From Pseudomonas sp. MRSN 12121 (GTDB taxonomy: Bacteria; Pseudomonadota; Gammaproteobacteria; Pseudomonadales; Pseudomonadaceae), in the NCBI RefSeq assembly GCF_000931465.1, contig NZ_CP010892.1, positions 6,099,388-6,163,387 of the forward strand: 64,000 nt of DNA. Reading direction: 5' to 3'. Below are positions 8,060-15,873 of this stretch, piece after piece. The translations under genes were made by a program, and so were the position numbers. The stretch's first letter is position 1; each line of letters opens with the position of its first letter. The notes under the pieces were generated by a model, which saw only the letters and a program-made list of their open reading frames with translations, had not been told where the DNA came from and did not search any database.

Positions 8060-9697
8060 ATGAAAGAACCGTTGAACAACCCCGCACGCCGTGCCGTGCT
8101 CGCTGGCGGCGTAGTGGTTGCCGCCACCCTGGCCGCAGGCAGCGGCCTGGCCCAGGCGCTGGAGGCGGACAAGAACACCGGCAAGGCTGCCGGCCCTGCG
8201 ACCCCGGTCGATGTGCTCATTGTCGGCGGGGGCTCCGCCGGCGCGGTACTGGCCCGGCGCCTGAGCGAAAACGGCAAGCGCCGGGTACTGCTGCTGGAGG
8301 CCGGCCACAGCTACGGCCCGCACAGTTACCCAGAGATCCTGGCCAAGAGCGACATCGTCGGCGCCAATGGCAACCCCGAGTTCGAATGGGGCTACAAGAC
8401 CCAGCCCGGCTACATCGATCACCCGATCGGCGCGCTGCGCGGCAAAGTCCTGGGTGGCAGCTCGGCGATCAACGGCGCCGTGGCGATCCGCGCCCGCCCG
8501 ACCGATTTCAAGCGCTGGAACCTGCCAGGCTGGAGCTACGACGAGCTGCTGCCGTCGTTCAAGAAACTGGAAACCCACAGCGGCGGCTCTTCCGCCCTGC
8601 ATGGCCATGAAGGCCCGCTGCCAGTGCATCAACTGCTGCGCGCCGATGTCACGCCCATGCAACAAGCCTTCATGGACGCCACCCTCGCCAATGGCTTCAA
8701 ACTCGTGGCCGACTTCGACGGTCCCGATGCCAACGGCGTCAGCCCGTACCCGATGAACATCGTCGACGGCGTGCGGGTGAACACCGGCATGGCCTACCTG
8801 ACGGACGAAGTGCGCGCGCGCAAGAACCTCGAGATCCGCCCCGACAGCCTAGTGGACAAGGTGCTGTTCGAGGGCAAGCGGGCCATCGGCGTGCAACTGG
8901 CCAATGGTGAAAAACTGCTGGCCGGCGAAGTCATCTTGTCGGCCGGCACCTATGGCAGCGCCGCCATCCTGCTGCGCTCCGGCGTGGGCCCGGAGGCCGG
9001 GCTGCGCGCCCTGCAGATTGCGCAAGTGGCCGAGTTGCCGGTGGGCCAGCACCTGGTGGACCACCCGTTCTACTACAACGCCTATGCGGCCAGGCCCGAA
9101 CGGATCGGCCGCCAGTCGCCCGCCATCGGCGCCAAGCTCTGGACCCACAGCCGCAGCGCGGAAAACGGCGACCTCGACCTGCACATCACCGCCACCCACC
9201 TGTTCCCCCACGACCAGAGCCCGACCAAGGTCGGCTTCGTCCTCGCCGTGGCCCTGACCCGGCCGCTGTCCGAGGGCAAGCTGACGCTGGCCAGCCGCGA
9301 CCCGTTCGTGGCGCCGAAGATCGACCTGAACTTCCTCGCCGAGGAAAAGGACCGCCAGCGCCTGCTGGACGGCATTCGCCTGGCCCGCAAGATCGGCAGC
9401 ACGGCGCCGCTGAACGGGCTGATCCACTCGGAACTCAACCCCGGGGCCGGCAAGGACTCCGACGAGGCCTTGCTGGCCAGCGTCAAGGCCAGCCTCGACA
9501 CCTATCACCACCCGACCTCGACGGCGCCCATGGGCCGTCCCGGCGATGCCCGGGCCGTGGTCGACCTGGAGGCGCGGGTCATCGGCCTGCAAGGCCTGCG
9601 CGTAGTGGATGCGTCGATCTTCCCCGACGTGCCGTCGGTGGCCACCAACATCACCGTGATCGCCACCGCCGAACACATTGCCCGCCATTACGCCTGA
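8060..9697 (+). CDS. Exported GMC-family FAD oxidoreductase
   Basis: This 545-residue flavoenzyme is of the glucose-methanol-choline family, which oxidises alcohols to aldehydes. The FAD motif DVLIVGGGSAGAVLARRL is at about 50-68, GGSSAINGAVAIR (the family's first signature) near 135, and the C-terminal active-site pattern YHHPTSTAPMG plus VVDASIFPDVPSVATN lies at about 480-530. The first 36 residues carry ARR followed by a hydrophobic core and an Ala-rich cleavage region, resembling a twin-arginine signal peptide. The ribosome binding site AGGGAGAAG lies partly inside a hairpin. An aldehyde dehydrogenase gene starts 14 bases downstream, suggesting alcohol to aldehyde to acid. Substrate unknown. 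Confidence 0.9.
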   Translation: MKEPLNNPARRAVLAGGVVVAATLAAGSGLAQALEADKNTGKAAGPATPVDVLIVGGGSAGAVLARRLSENGKRRVLLLEAGHSYGPHSYPEILAKSDIVGANGNPEFEWGYKTQPGYIDHPIGALRGKVLGGSSAINGAVAIRARPTDFKRWNLPGWSYDELLPSFKKLETHSGGSSALHGHEGPLPVHQLLRADVTPMQQAFMDATLANGFKLVADFDGPDANGVSPYPMNIVDGVRVNTGMAYLTDEVRARKNLEIRPDSLVDKVLFEGKRAIGVQLANGEKLLAGEVILSAGTYGSAAILLRSGVGPEAGLRALQIAQVAELPVGQHLVDHPFYYNAYAARPERIGRQSPAIGAKLWTHSRSAENGDLDLHITATHLFPHDQSPTKVGFVLAVALTRPLSEGKLTLASRDPFVAPKIDLNFLAEEKDRQRLLDGIRLARKIGSTAPLNGLIHSELNPGAGKDSDEALLASVKASLDTYHHPTSTAPMGRPGDARAVVDLEARVIGLQGLRVVDASIFPDVPSVATNITVIATAEHIARHYA

Positions 9698-9711
9698 CCG
9701 AGGAACGCACG

Positions 9712-11166
9712 ATGAACAACACACCGGCACTGAACTGGATCGACGGCCAATGGCTGGACTCCGGCGACTACAAGGACTCCATCGACCCGGCGACCTACGA
9801 GCGCATCGGCCGGTACGCCGAGGGCGGCCTGCACGAGGCGCAGCAGGGTATCGCGGCCGCGCAGCGGGCCTTTCGCCACGACCCCTGGAAAGACGACCGC
9901 GGCCTGCGCGCCCGGGCGCTGCTGGAATTGGCCGACGCCTTCGAACGCAACGCCAGCGCGCTGATCGAGACCCTGGCGCTGGAGAACGGCAAGATCAAGC
10001 CAGAGGCTGAGTTCGAAGTCAGCATGGTGCCTTCCAAGTTGCGCTACTACGCCTCCCTGGCCCGGACCGAATATGGCCGCGCCGCCGAACCCAGGCCCGG
10101 GCGCCTGTCCCTGGTGCTGCGCCAGGCCGTGGGCGTGGCGGGCATCATCGTGCCGTGGAACTCGCCGGTGGTGCTGATGATCCGTTCGCTCGCCCCCGCC
10201 CTGGCGGCCGGCTGCACCACGGTGATCAAAATGCCGGGGCAGACCGCCCAGACCAACGCCCTGGTGGCACGGGTCATGGCCGAGGCGCCCTCGCTGCCCA
10301 AGGGCGTGATCAACCTGTTCAGCGAACTGGGCGCGGCAGGCTCCAAGCACCTGGTGGAGTCGCCCCATGTCCCGGTGATCAGCTTCACCGGCAGCACCGG
10401 CACCGGGCGAGCGATATCGGCCGTGGGCGCCCAGCACCTCAAGCGCTTCGGCCTGGAACTGGGTGGCAAGACCCCCATGCTGGTGTTCGCCGACGCCGAC
10501 CTCGACGCCGTGGTGCCGACCCTGGAGAAAGCCCTGACCGTCTTCGCCGGGCAGTTCTGCATGACCGGCTCGCGGCTGCTGGTGCAGCGCGAAATCGCCC
10601 CGGTCTTGAGCGAGCGCCTGGCGGCCCGGCTCAAGGCCGTGCGGGTCGGGCCGGCCGCCGATCCGGCCAGCGAAATGGGGCCCTTGATCGACAAGCCCAA
10701 CGTACAGCGAGTCAACCAGGTGGTCGAAGAGGCGATTGCCGCCGGCGCCCAGGTCCTGGTGCGCGGGGGCCCGGTGACCGAAGGCGTCCTGGCCAGGGGC
10801 GCGTTCTATCGCCCGACCCTGCTCCAGGTCAGCGACCCGAAAATGCCGATCGTGCAACGCGAAACCTTCGGCCCGGTGCTGACCCTGCAGGTCTTCGACA
10901 GCGAAGCCGAAGCCATCGAGCTGGCCAACGACAGCGAGTTCGGCCTCGCGGCCAGCGTCTGGACCCGCGACGGCGACCGCTCGCTGCGCGTCGCCCGGGA
11001 GCTGGAAGCCGGCACGGTGTGGGTCAACGACTGGGCGGTGGTCTACGACGAATTCGAGGAGGGCGGCTTCAAGCAGTCCGGCCAGGGCCGCCTCAACGGC
11101 GTCGCGGCCATGGATGACTTTGTCGAGTACAAGCACATCGCCCTCAACCCCGGCCCGCGCCAATAG
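9712..11166 (+). CDS. NAD(P)-dependent aldehyde dehydrogenase
   Basis: This 484-residue enzyme is a classical aldehyde dehydrogenase that oxidises an aldehyde to the acid. The Rossmann region contains PWNSPVVLM and FTGSTGTGRAI; the general-base glutamate is in LELGGKTP (about residue 249) and the nucleophile is the cysteine in GQFCMTGSR (about 283). The C-terminal EEGGFKQSGQGR oligomerisation strand is intact. It begins 14 bases after the GMC gene with GAGGAACG as ribosome binding site, so both are probably one transcript. It probably takes the aldehyde made by its neighbour, although that enzyme seems exported and this one is not. Confidence 0.93.
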   Translation: MNNTPALNWIDGQWLDSGDYKDSIDPATYERIGRYAEGGLHEAQQGIAAAQRAFRHDPWKDDRGLRARALLELADAFERNASALIETLALENGKIKPEAEFEVSMVPSKLRYYASLARTEYGRAAEPRPGRLSLVLRQAVGVAGIIVPWNSPVVLMIRSLAPALAAGCTTVIKMPGQTAQTNALVARVMAEAPSLPKGVINLFSELGAAGSKHLVESPHVPVISFTGSTGTGRAISAVGAQHLKRFGLELGGKTPMLVFADADLDAVVPTLEKALTVFAGQFCMTGSRLLVQREIAPVLSERLAARLKAVRVGPAADPASEMGPLIDKPNVQRVNQVVEEAIAAGAQVLVRGGPVTEGVLARGAFYRPTLLQVSDPKMPIVQRETFGPVLTLQVFDSEAEAIELANDSEFGLAASVWTRDGDRSLRVARELEAGTVWVNDWAVVYDEFEEGGFKQSGQGRLNGVAAMDDFVEYKHIALNPGPRQ

Positions 11167-11173
11167 TGTCCAC

Positions 11174-11201
11174 GCGCCTGCGTCGCTGGCGGCGCAGGCG
11201 C
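11174..11201 (+). repeat. Strong hairpin between the aldehyde dehydrogenase and OYE genes
   Basis: GCGCCTGC (11174-11181) and GCAGGCGC (11194-11201) form a perfect 8-base stem around a 12-base loop. No T run follows, so it is more likely an mRNA-stabilising or attenuating structure within the operon than a terminator. Confidence 0.5.
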
Positions 11202-11220
11202 CATTGCCGAGAAATCGCCC

Positions 11221-12330
11221 ATGTGCAATCCCAAGACTCTGCTGTCCCCCCTGCCCATCGGCCCCGTCACCCTGGCCAATCGGGTGTTGATGGCCCCCAT
11301 GACCCGTGCGCGCTCGGCCCAGCCCGGCGACATCCCCACCGCCCTCAACGCCGAGTATTACGGCCAGCGCGCCGGGGCCGGGCTGATCATCAGCGAAGGC
11401 ATCCCGGTGTCGCCCGCGGCCAAGGGCTACGCCTACACGCCGGGGCTCTACACCGACGCCCAGCAGGCCGGCTGGAAGCGCGTCACCGACCAGGTGCATG
11501 CCAATGGCGGCCTGATAGCCGCGCAGCTGTGGCACGTCGGACGCATCGCTCATCATTCGGTGCTGCCGGCGGGGCAACCGCCCCTGGCGCCTTCGGCCGT
11601 GCGGGCGCGCAGCAAGACCTTTGCCTTCACCGAGGACGGCCTGCCGGGCATGGTCGATTGCGACCCGCCCCAGGCCCTGAGCCATGAGGGTATCGCCGCG
11701 GTGATCGAGGAATTCGTCCAGGCCGCGCGGCGAGCCATGGCCGCCGGCTTCGACCTGGTGGAACTGCATGGCGCCAATGGTTATCTGCTGGAACAGTTCC
11801 TGTCCGTCAGCACCAACCAGCGTACCGACAGCTACGGCGGCGCCCTGGAAAACCGCGCGCGTTTCGTGCTCGAAGTGGTCAATGCGGTGGCCGCCGCGAT
11901 TGGCGCCGAACGGGTGGGCATCCGCCTCTCGCCCTGGTGCCCGCCCGTCGTCAACGACATGGACTTCCATGTCGAAGCCCGTGACATCACGCTCTATCTG
12001 GCCGCCGCGCTCAGCGCCCGGGGCATCGCTTATCTGCACCTCGCGGAATGGCCTGGCGCGCCCTACCCGCCCGGTTTTCGCCAGCAACTGCGCGCCGCGT
12101 TCAATGGTGCCATCCTGGTCTGTGGCGGCTACCGCCAGGACACCGCGCAGCACTTGCTGGAGCAAGGCCTTGTCGATGCCGTGGCGTTCGGCAAACCCTT
12201 CATCGCCAACCCCGACCTGCCCCGGCGCTTCGCCCTCCGCGCCCCGCTGACGGAACCCGACGGCAGTACCTTCTACGGTGGCGACGCCCGGGGCTACACC
12301 GACTATCCCGCGCTCCCGGTCCAGGGCTGA
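11221..12330 (+). CDS. Old Yellow Enzyme-family NAD(P)H:flavin oxidoreductase
   Basis: This 369-residue FMN enzyme belongs to the Old Yellow Enzyme family (NemA, XenB and relatives), which reduces activated C=C bonds of enones and also nitro compounds. The TIM-barrel begins at PLPIGPVTLANRVLMAPMTRARS, and the family segments LWHVGRIAHHSV (about 100-110), FDLVELHGANGYLLEQFLS (about 178-196) and the phosphate-binding VCGGYRQDTA (about 299-308) are present. It sits 54 bases after the aldehyde dehydrogenase across a hairpin and just before a mini-catalase gene. An unsaturated carbonyl substrate for this cluster is a reasonable guess, not shown. Confidence 0.93.
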   Translation: MCNPKTLLSPLPIGPVTLANRVLMAPMTRARSAQPGDIPTALNAEYYGQRAGAGLIISEGIPVSPAAKGYAYTPGLYTDAQQAGWKRVTDQVHANGGLIAAQLWHVGRIAHHSVLPAGQPPLAPSAVRARSKTFAFTEDGLPGMVDCDPPQALSHEGIAAVIEEFVQAARRAMAAGFDLVELHGANGYLLEQFLSVSTNQRTDSYGGALENRARFVLEVVNAVAAAIGAERVGIRLSPWCPPVVNDMDFHVEARDITLYLAAALSARGIAYLHLAEWPGAPYPPGFRQQLRAAFNGAILVCGGYRQDTAQHLLEQGLVDAVAFGKPFIANPDLPRRFALRAPLTEPDGSTFYGGDARGYTDYPALPVQG

Positions 12331-12335
12331 AGCGC

Positions 12336-13385
12336 ATGGGCCGGCCAAGATATCGGACGACCGCGCTGCTGGGGGCATTGGCGCTGGCCTTGCCCCTGGC
12401 CAGCGTCCAGGCCGCAGACACACCACCTCCTGCCAGGAATCCAGCCATGAATCAGGAAGCGCTCTACGACGCGTTGCTCGATGCGCTCTACGCCACCTTC
12501 GGCCAGCATCCGGGCTTTCGGGTGGCCCATGCCAAGGGCGTACTGGCCCAGGGCACTTTCGTCGCGAGCCACGGCGCCGCTACGGTCAGTCGTGCGGCGC
12601 ATTTTCAAGGGCAACCGGTGCCGGTGCTGCTGCGCTTTTCCAATTTCAGCGGCGTGCCAGGCACCCGCGACGGCGACCCCATGGCCAGCCCCCATGGGCT
12701 GGCGATCCGTTTTTTCCTGGGCAACGGCCAAGCCACGGACATCGTCGCGCATTCGTTCAACGGTTTTCCGGTCGCCACCCCACAGGAGTTCCTCGGCCTC
12801 CTGCAAGGCATCGCCGCCAGCACGGCCACGCCGTCCGACTCGGCACCGCTGGAGCATTTCCTCGCCAGCCATCCGCGGGCCAGGCAGTTTCTCGACGCCG
12901 CCAAGCCGGCCCCACGCAGCTACGCCAGCATCGAGTATTTCGCGGTCAATGCGTTGGCGTTCAGCAATACCCAGGGCGAACAGCGCATGGGCCGCTACCG
13001 CATCGAGCCCCTGGAACCCAGCCAGCACACAGCGCCGCTGAGCGCCGAACAGGCCGCGGCCATGCCGGACGACTACCTGCAGGACGAGCTGCGCACGCGC
13101 CTGGACAACGGGCCGGTGCGGCTGCGCCTGGTGCTGCAACTGGCAGAGCCCGGGGACGCGCTCGACGATGGCTCCATTGCCTGGTCGCGCGAAAACGAGG
13201 AAGTGGTGCTGGGCACCCTGAGCCTCGACCGGCTGGTCCCGCCCGAGGCCCAGCAGGCCGAGCAACAGCGCCTGGACTTCAACCCCGGCCGCTTGCCGGA
13301 CGGCATCGCGCCCAGCCCGGACCCGATGATCGAAGCCCGCCAGGGCATCTACCAGCGGGCCATGGCAAGACGGCGCCAGCCATGA
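12336..13385 (+). CDS. Exported catalase-family peroxidase (SrpA-like mini-catalase)
   Basis: This 349-residue protein is a short heme catalase-like enzyme. The distal histidine region AHAKGVLAQGTF (about 62-73) mirrors VHAKGSGAYGTF of full catalase, SNFSGVPGTRDGDPMASPHGLAIRF follows, and the proximal heme tyrosine is in GIYQRAMARRR at the C-terminus. The C-terminal extension of full catalases is lacking, as usual for this family. The N-terminus has a Sec-type signal peptide ending near ASVQA, so it should act in the periplasm. I chose the ATG at 12336, 6 bases after the OYE stop, because it supplies the signal peptide; upstream in-frame sequence is out-of-frame OYE code. Confidence 0.88.
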   Translation: MGRPRYRTTALLGALALALPLASVQAADTPPPARNPAMNQEALYDALLDALYATFGQHPGFRVAHAKGVLAQGTFVASHGAATVSRAAHFQGQPVPVLLRFSNFSGVPGTRDGDPMASPHGLAIRFFLGNGQATDIVAHSFNGFPVATPQEFLGLLQGIAASTATPSDSAPLEHFLASHPRARQFLDAAKPAPRSYASIEYFAVNALAFSNTQGEQRMGRYRIEPLEPSQHTAPLSAEQAAAMPDDYLQDELRTRLDNGPVRLRLVLQLAEPGDALDDGSIAWSRENEEVVLGTLSLDRLVPPEAQQAEQQRLDFNPGRLPDGIAPSPDPMIEARQGIYQRAMARRRQP

Positions 13386-13386
13386 C

Positions 13387-13632
13387 TCATGGCCGGCGCC
13401 CGGCACTCAATGGCTGAGCATCTGCAAGGGCCAGCAGGTCGGTGGCGCTCAGCCCGGTCAACGGGTTGACCGGCTGGCAGAGCATCAGCCGCAGCACCTG
13501 CAGGCGATCAGCAGCCTCCACCAGGCGCAACATCTCCCCGCGGTTGGCATAAAAGGGGCGAATATTGATCGGCCCGCTGCAAGCCTGAAGTAAAACCTTC
13601 GCAGGGATTGATGTGGGCAGCCCCCTCATCAA
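13387..13632 (-). CDS. Small uncertain reading frame after the antitoxin-like gene
   Basis: This 81-codon frame starts at an ATG overlapping the stop of the antitoxin-like gene (TGATGA). Its C-terminal 50 residues (MLRLVEAADRLQVLRLMLCQ and on) have Pseudomonas-like codon use and a helical, leucine-rich character, while the first 25 codons look non-coding. It may be the surviving 3' end of a longer gene or a small coupled gene. I do not recognise a family. Confidence 0.35.
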   Translation of the reverse strand: MMRGLPTSIPAKVLLQACSGPINIRPFYANRGEMLRLVEAADRLQVLRLMLCQPVNPLTGLSATDLLALADAQPLSAGRRP

Positions 13633-13853
13633 GACGCCCCATGCACCCGCGCCGTCATGTCCAGGCCCAGGGCGCGCATCACCGCCAGCAGGGTCTTGAG
13701 GGTCGGGTTGCCCTTTTCGCTGAACGAGCGGTACAGCTGCTCGCGAGACAGGCCGGTTTCATGGGCCAGTTCGGTCATGCCCTTGGCGCGGGCCACCACG
13801 CCCAGGGCCTTGGCGATGTAGCCGGCGTCGCCGGTTTCGAAGGCGTCTGCCAT
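13629..13853 (-). CDS. HigA-like antitoxin remnant (Xre-type HTH)
   Basis: The 74-residue product carries the core of the addiction-module antidote family found beside RelE/ParE-type toxins: FETGDAGYIAKALGVVARAKGMTELAHETGLSREQLYRSF, then GNPTLKTLLAVMRALGL, a complete Xre-type helix-turn-helix. The family's usual N-terminal 25 or so residues are not in frame. Reading upstream, the frame meets a stop, while the neighbouring frame encodes LESPSA, which would fit the missing part, so a small indel has probably broken the gene. In this family the toxin gene precedes the antitoxin, yet nothing toxin-like lies upstream on this strand. Confidence 0.6.
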   Translation of the reverse strand: MADAFETGDAGYIAKALGVVARAKGMTELAHETGLSREQLYRSFSEKGNPTLKTLLAVMRALGLDMTARVHGAS

Positions 13854-13966
13854 GAACAGGCCGATGGCGATTCCAGCCCTCGCGTGTTGAAATCGAGCAG
13901 CCAGCCATTACCTGCTGTCTCAACTGCTCAGCGTCTTGCCATCTCCATTGCCTTAAGGACGTCTCC

Positions 13967-14416
13967 ATGAGAAAGCTGTTCCCCCTGCTGCTGCTCGCCA
14001 CGGCGCTCCATCAACCCCTGGCCCTCGCCGACTGCACCAGTTCGCCCAAGCCGGTGGCGGAAGCCTTCTACAACTGGTACCTGGAAAGTTTCAGCAACGA
14101 AAAAGACCCGATCACCGACGACCTGCCACACCTGCAGCAATACGTCACCGAAGCGCTGATCGGCCGGATCAAGAAACAGATGAGCAGCCCCGAAGGGCTT
14201 GAGGAAGACTATTTCCTCAAGACCCAGGACTACATGGATGAGTGGCTGACCCGGATCAAGGTCAGCGAGCCGCAGGTGCAAGGCACCTCGGCACGCGAAT
14301 CGGTGACCCTGGGCAATACGCCGGACACCACGCAGATCGTCGACCTGCTGCTGGTCAAGGACAAGGGCTGCTGGAAGATCAACGAAGTGCTGGCCACCAC
14401 GGATCAGAGCGAGTGA
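13967..14416 (+). CDS. Exported DUF3828 protein
   Basis: This 149-residue protein has a clear signal peptide (MRKLFPLLLLATALHQPLALA) and a mature domain resembling the DUF3828 (YbjP/YqhG) group: FYNWYLESFSNEKDPI, a middle helical part, and a closing beta hairpin LLLVKDKGCWKINEV. Two cysteines (in DCTSS and KGCW) could form a disulfide in the periplasm. Some relatives are immunity proteins of secreted effectors, but no effector gene is nearby, so no role is assigned. The start has TTAAGGACG about 7 bases upstream. Confidence 0.75.
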   Translation: MRKLFPLLLLATALHQPLALADCTSSPKPVAEAFYNWYLESFSNEKDPITDDLPHLQQYVTEALIGRIKKQMSSPEGLEEDYFLKTQDYMDEWLTRIKVSEPQVQGTSARESVTLGNTPDTTQIVDLLLVKDKGCWKINEVLATTDQSE

Positions 14417-14440
14417 AGCGCGGCGGCCGGCCAGGCAGGA

Positions 14441-15445
14441 TCAGATATCGAGGACGATCTTGCCAAAGTGCTGGTTGCTTTCCTGGTAGCGGAACGCATC
14501 GGTGATCGCGTCCAGGGCAAAGTGCTTGTCCAGGACCGGATGCATGCCGTTGGCGTCGATGGCGCGGACCATATCCTGCTGCTGCCGACGGCTGCCCACC
14601 AGCACACCTTGCAGGCGCAATTGCTTGACCAGCGCGGTGACGATCGGGAACTCGCCGGCCACGCCGGTGAGAATGCCGATCACCGAGACATGGCCGCCGA
14701 CCCGGGCGGCGATCATCGACTGCTCCAGGGTGGACGGACCACCCACTTCGATCACATGGTCGACGCCACGACCGGCGGTCAGCTTCTGCACGGTCTCGCC
14801 CCAGGCCGGGTCCTGGCGATAGTTGATCAGGTGATCGGCGCCGAGGGCCTTGAGCCGCTCCAGCTTGGCGTCGCTGGACGAGGTGGCGATCACCGTGGCG
14901 CCCAGCATCTTGGCGAATTGCAGGGCGAAGATCGAAACCCCGCCGGTGCCTTGCACCAGCACGGTATCGCCCGCGGTCACCCGGCCATCGTCCACCAGCG
15001 CGCGCCAGGCGGTTAGGCCGGCGGTGGTCAGGGTCGCGGCTTCGGCGTGGGTCCAGCCCTTGGGCGCGCGGGTAAAGGAAGTGGCGCGGACGGTGACGAC
15101 TTCGCGGGCGTAGCCATCCACGCCATCGCCCGGCACCGTGGCAAAGCCTTCGACATTGGGTTCGCCGTCCAGCCAATCGGGGAAGAACGTGCTGACCACT
15201 GAATCGCCGACGGCGAACTCGCTGACCCCGGCGCCTACCGCGATCACTTCACCCGCGCCGTCGGCCATCGGAATGCGCGACTCGCTCGGCCCCCACATGC
15301 CGCTGACCACCGCGAAGTCGTGATAGTTGAGGGAACTGGCGCGCAGGCGCACGGTAATTTCACCGGCCTGCGGCGCCGCGGCTGGAGCCTCGCCGAGCAC
15401 TACCTTGTCGTAGCCACCACCGGCTTGTACGTAGATTGCTTTCAT
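14441..15445 (-). CDS. Medium-chain alcohol dehydrogenase / quinone oxidoreductase-like protein
   Basis: This 334-residue NAD(P)-dependent enzyme is of the medium-chain dehydrogenase/reductase superfamily. The N-terminal GroES-like domain has NYHDFAVVSGMWG, with no cysteine at the usual catalytic zinc position, and the Rossmann motif VLVQGTGGVSIFALQFAK lies at about 153-170, followed by GADHLINYRQDPAW. This fits the zinc-independent quinone oxidoreductase-like branch. The start at 15445 has a perfect AGGAGG 8 bases upstream; a frame extending further upstream lacks one. An ArsR-type regulator gene precedes it on the same strand, with a near-perfect palindrome in the gap, so it is probably that regulator's target. 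Confidence 0.9.
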   Translation of the reverse strand: MKAIYVQAGGGYDKVVLGEAPAAAPQAGEITVRLRASSLNYHDFAVVSGMWGPSESRIPMADGAGEVIAVGAGVSEFAVGDSVVSTFFPDWLDGEPNVEGFATVPGDGVDGYAREVVTVRATSFTRAPKGWTHAEAATLTTAGLTAWRALVDDGRVTAGDTVLVQGTGGVSIFALQFAKMLGATVIATSSSDAKLERLKALGADHLINYRQDPAWGETVQKLTAGRGVDHVIEVGGPSTLEQSMIAARVGGHVSVIGILTGVAGEFPIVTALVKQLRLQGVLVGSRRQQQDMVRAIDANGMHPVLDKHFALDAITDAFRYQESNQHFGKIVLDI

Positions 15446-15472
15446 GGACAGATCCTCCTGGGGTTGCTTTTC

Positions 15473-15492
15473 ATTTCGTAAATTCACGAAAT
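15473..15492 (-). promoter_or_regulatory. Probable ArsR-type operator upstream of the oxidoreductase
   Basis: ATTTCGTAAATTCACGAAAT is a 20-base palindrome with one mismatched pair. It lies 28-47 bases upstream of the oxidoreductase start and just past the regulator's stop codon. A variant copy lies in front of the regulator gene itself. Confidence 0.65.
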
Positions 15493-15508
15493 GTCTGGAT
15501 AAAAAAAC

Positions 15509-15808
15509 TCAGAGCTCGCGCTTCAACTGCTCGGCAAAGGCCGCCAGGGCACTTTCGTTACGGCGAAAGTAGGTCCATTTACCGATGCGCGTGGCCTCGA
15601 CCAGACCGGCCTGCTGCAGGATCGCCAGATGGCTCGAGGTGCTGGACGCCGACAGCGCGGCCTTGTGCTGCAAATGGGTCATGCAGATGCCGATTTCTTT
15701 CGGCGCACCATGGCCCTGGGGCGGAAAGTTGCCTTCCGGGTCTTTCAGCCATTCGAGCATCTGCATGCGGATGTCGCTGGCCAGCGCTTTGATTTGGTCG
15801 ATGAGCAT
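15509..15808 (-). CDS. ArsR-family transcriptional regulator
   Basis: This 99-residue winged-helix protein is of the ArsR/SmtB superfamily. The recognition region SASSTSSHLAILQQAGLVEATRIGKWTYFRR (about 53-83) is typical: helix-turn-helix followed by the beta-wing. It lacks the ELCVCDL metal-binding motif of the metal sensors, but has two histidines and a cysteine in GICMTHLQHKA, so the signal may be redox or a small organic compound. The predicted ATG has no purine-rich ribosome binding site (CCCCTCC precedes it) and an operator-like palindrome begins 11 bases upstream, which would suit a leaderless or very short-leader transcript. Confidence 0.9.
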   Translation of the reverse strand: MLIDQIKALASDIRMQMLEWLKDPEGNFPPQGHGAPKEIGICMTHLQHKAALSASSTSSHLAILQQAGLVEATRIGKWTYFRRNESALAAFAEQLKREL

Positions 15809-15818
15809 GGAGGGGATA

Positions 15819-15837
15819 TTACGTACTTTCCCGAAAT
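15819..15837 (-). promoter_or_regulatory. Second operator-like copy in front of the ArsR gene
   Basis: TTACGTACTTTCCCGAAAT matches the palindrome at 15474-15492 at 15 of 19 positions. It lies 11 bases upstream of the regulator start codon and would allow autoregulation. Confidence 0.5.
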
Positions 15838-15873
15838 GTTCAAGACTTGAGCAATATCCCCGCCGTCGACGGC

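Noticed and set aside
9688..12426. A 912-codon minus-strand frame over the ALDH and OYE genes
   Set aside because: It is antisense to two clear enzyme genes with catalytic motifs; its Gly/His/Arg-rich translation is typical of shadows in high-GC DNA.
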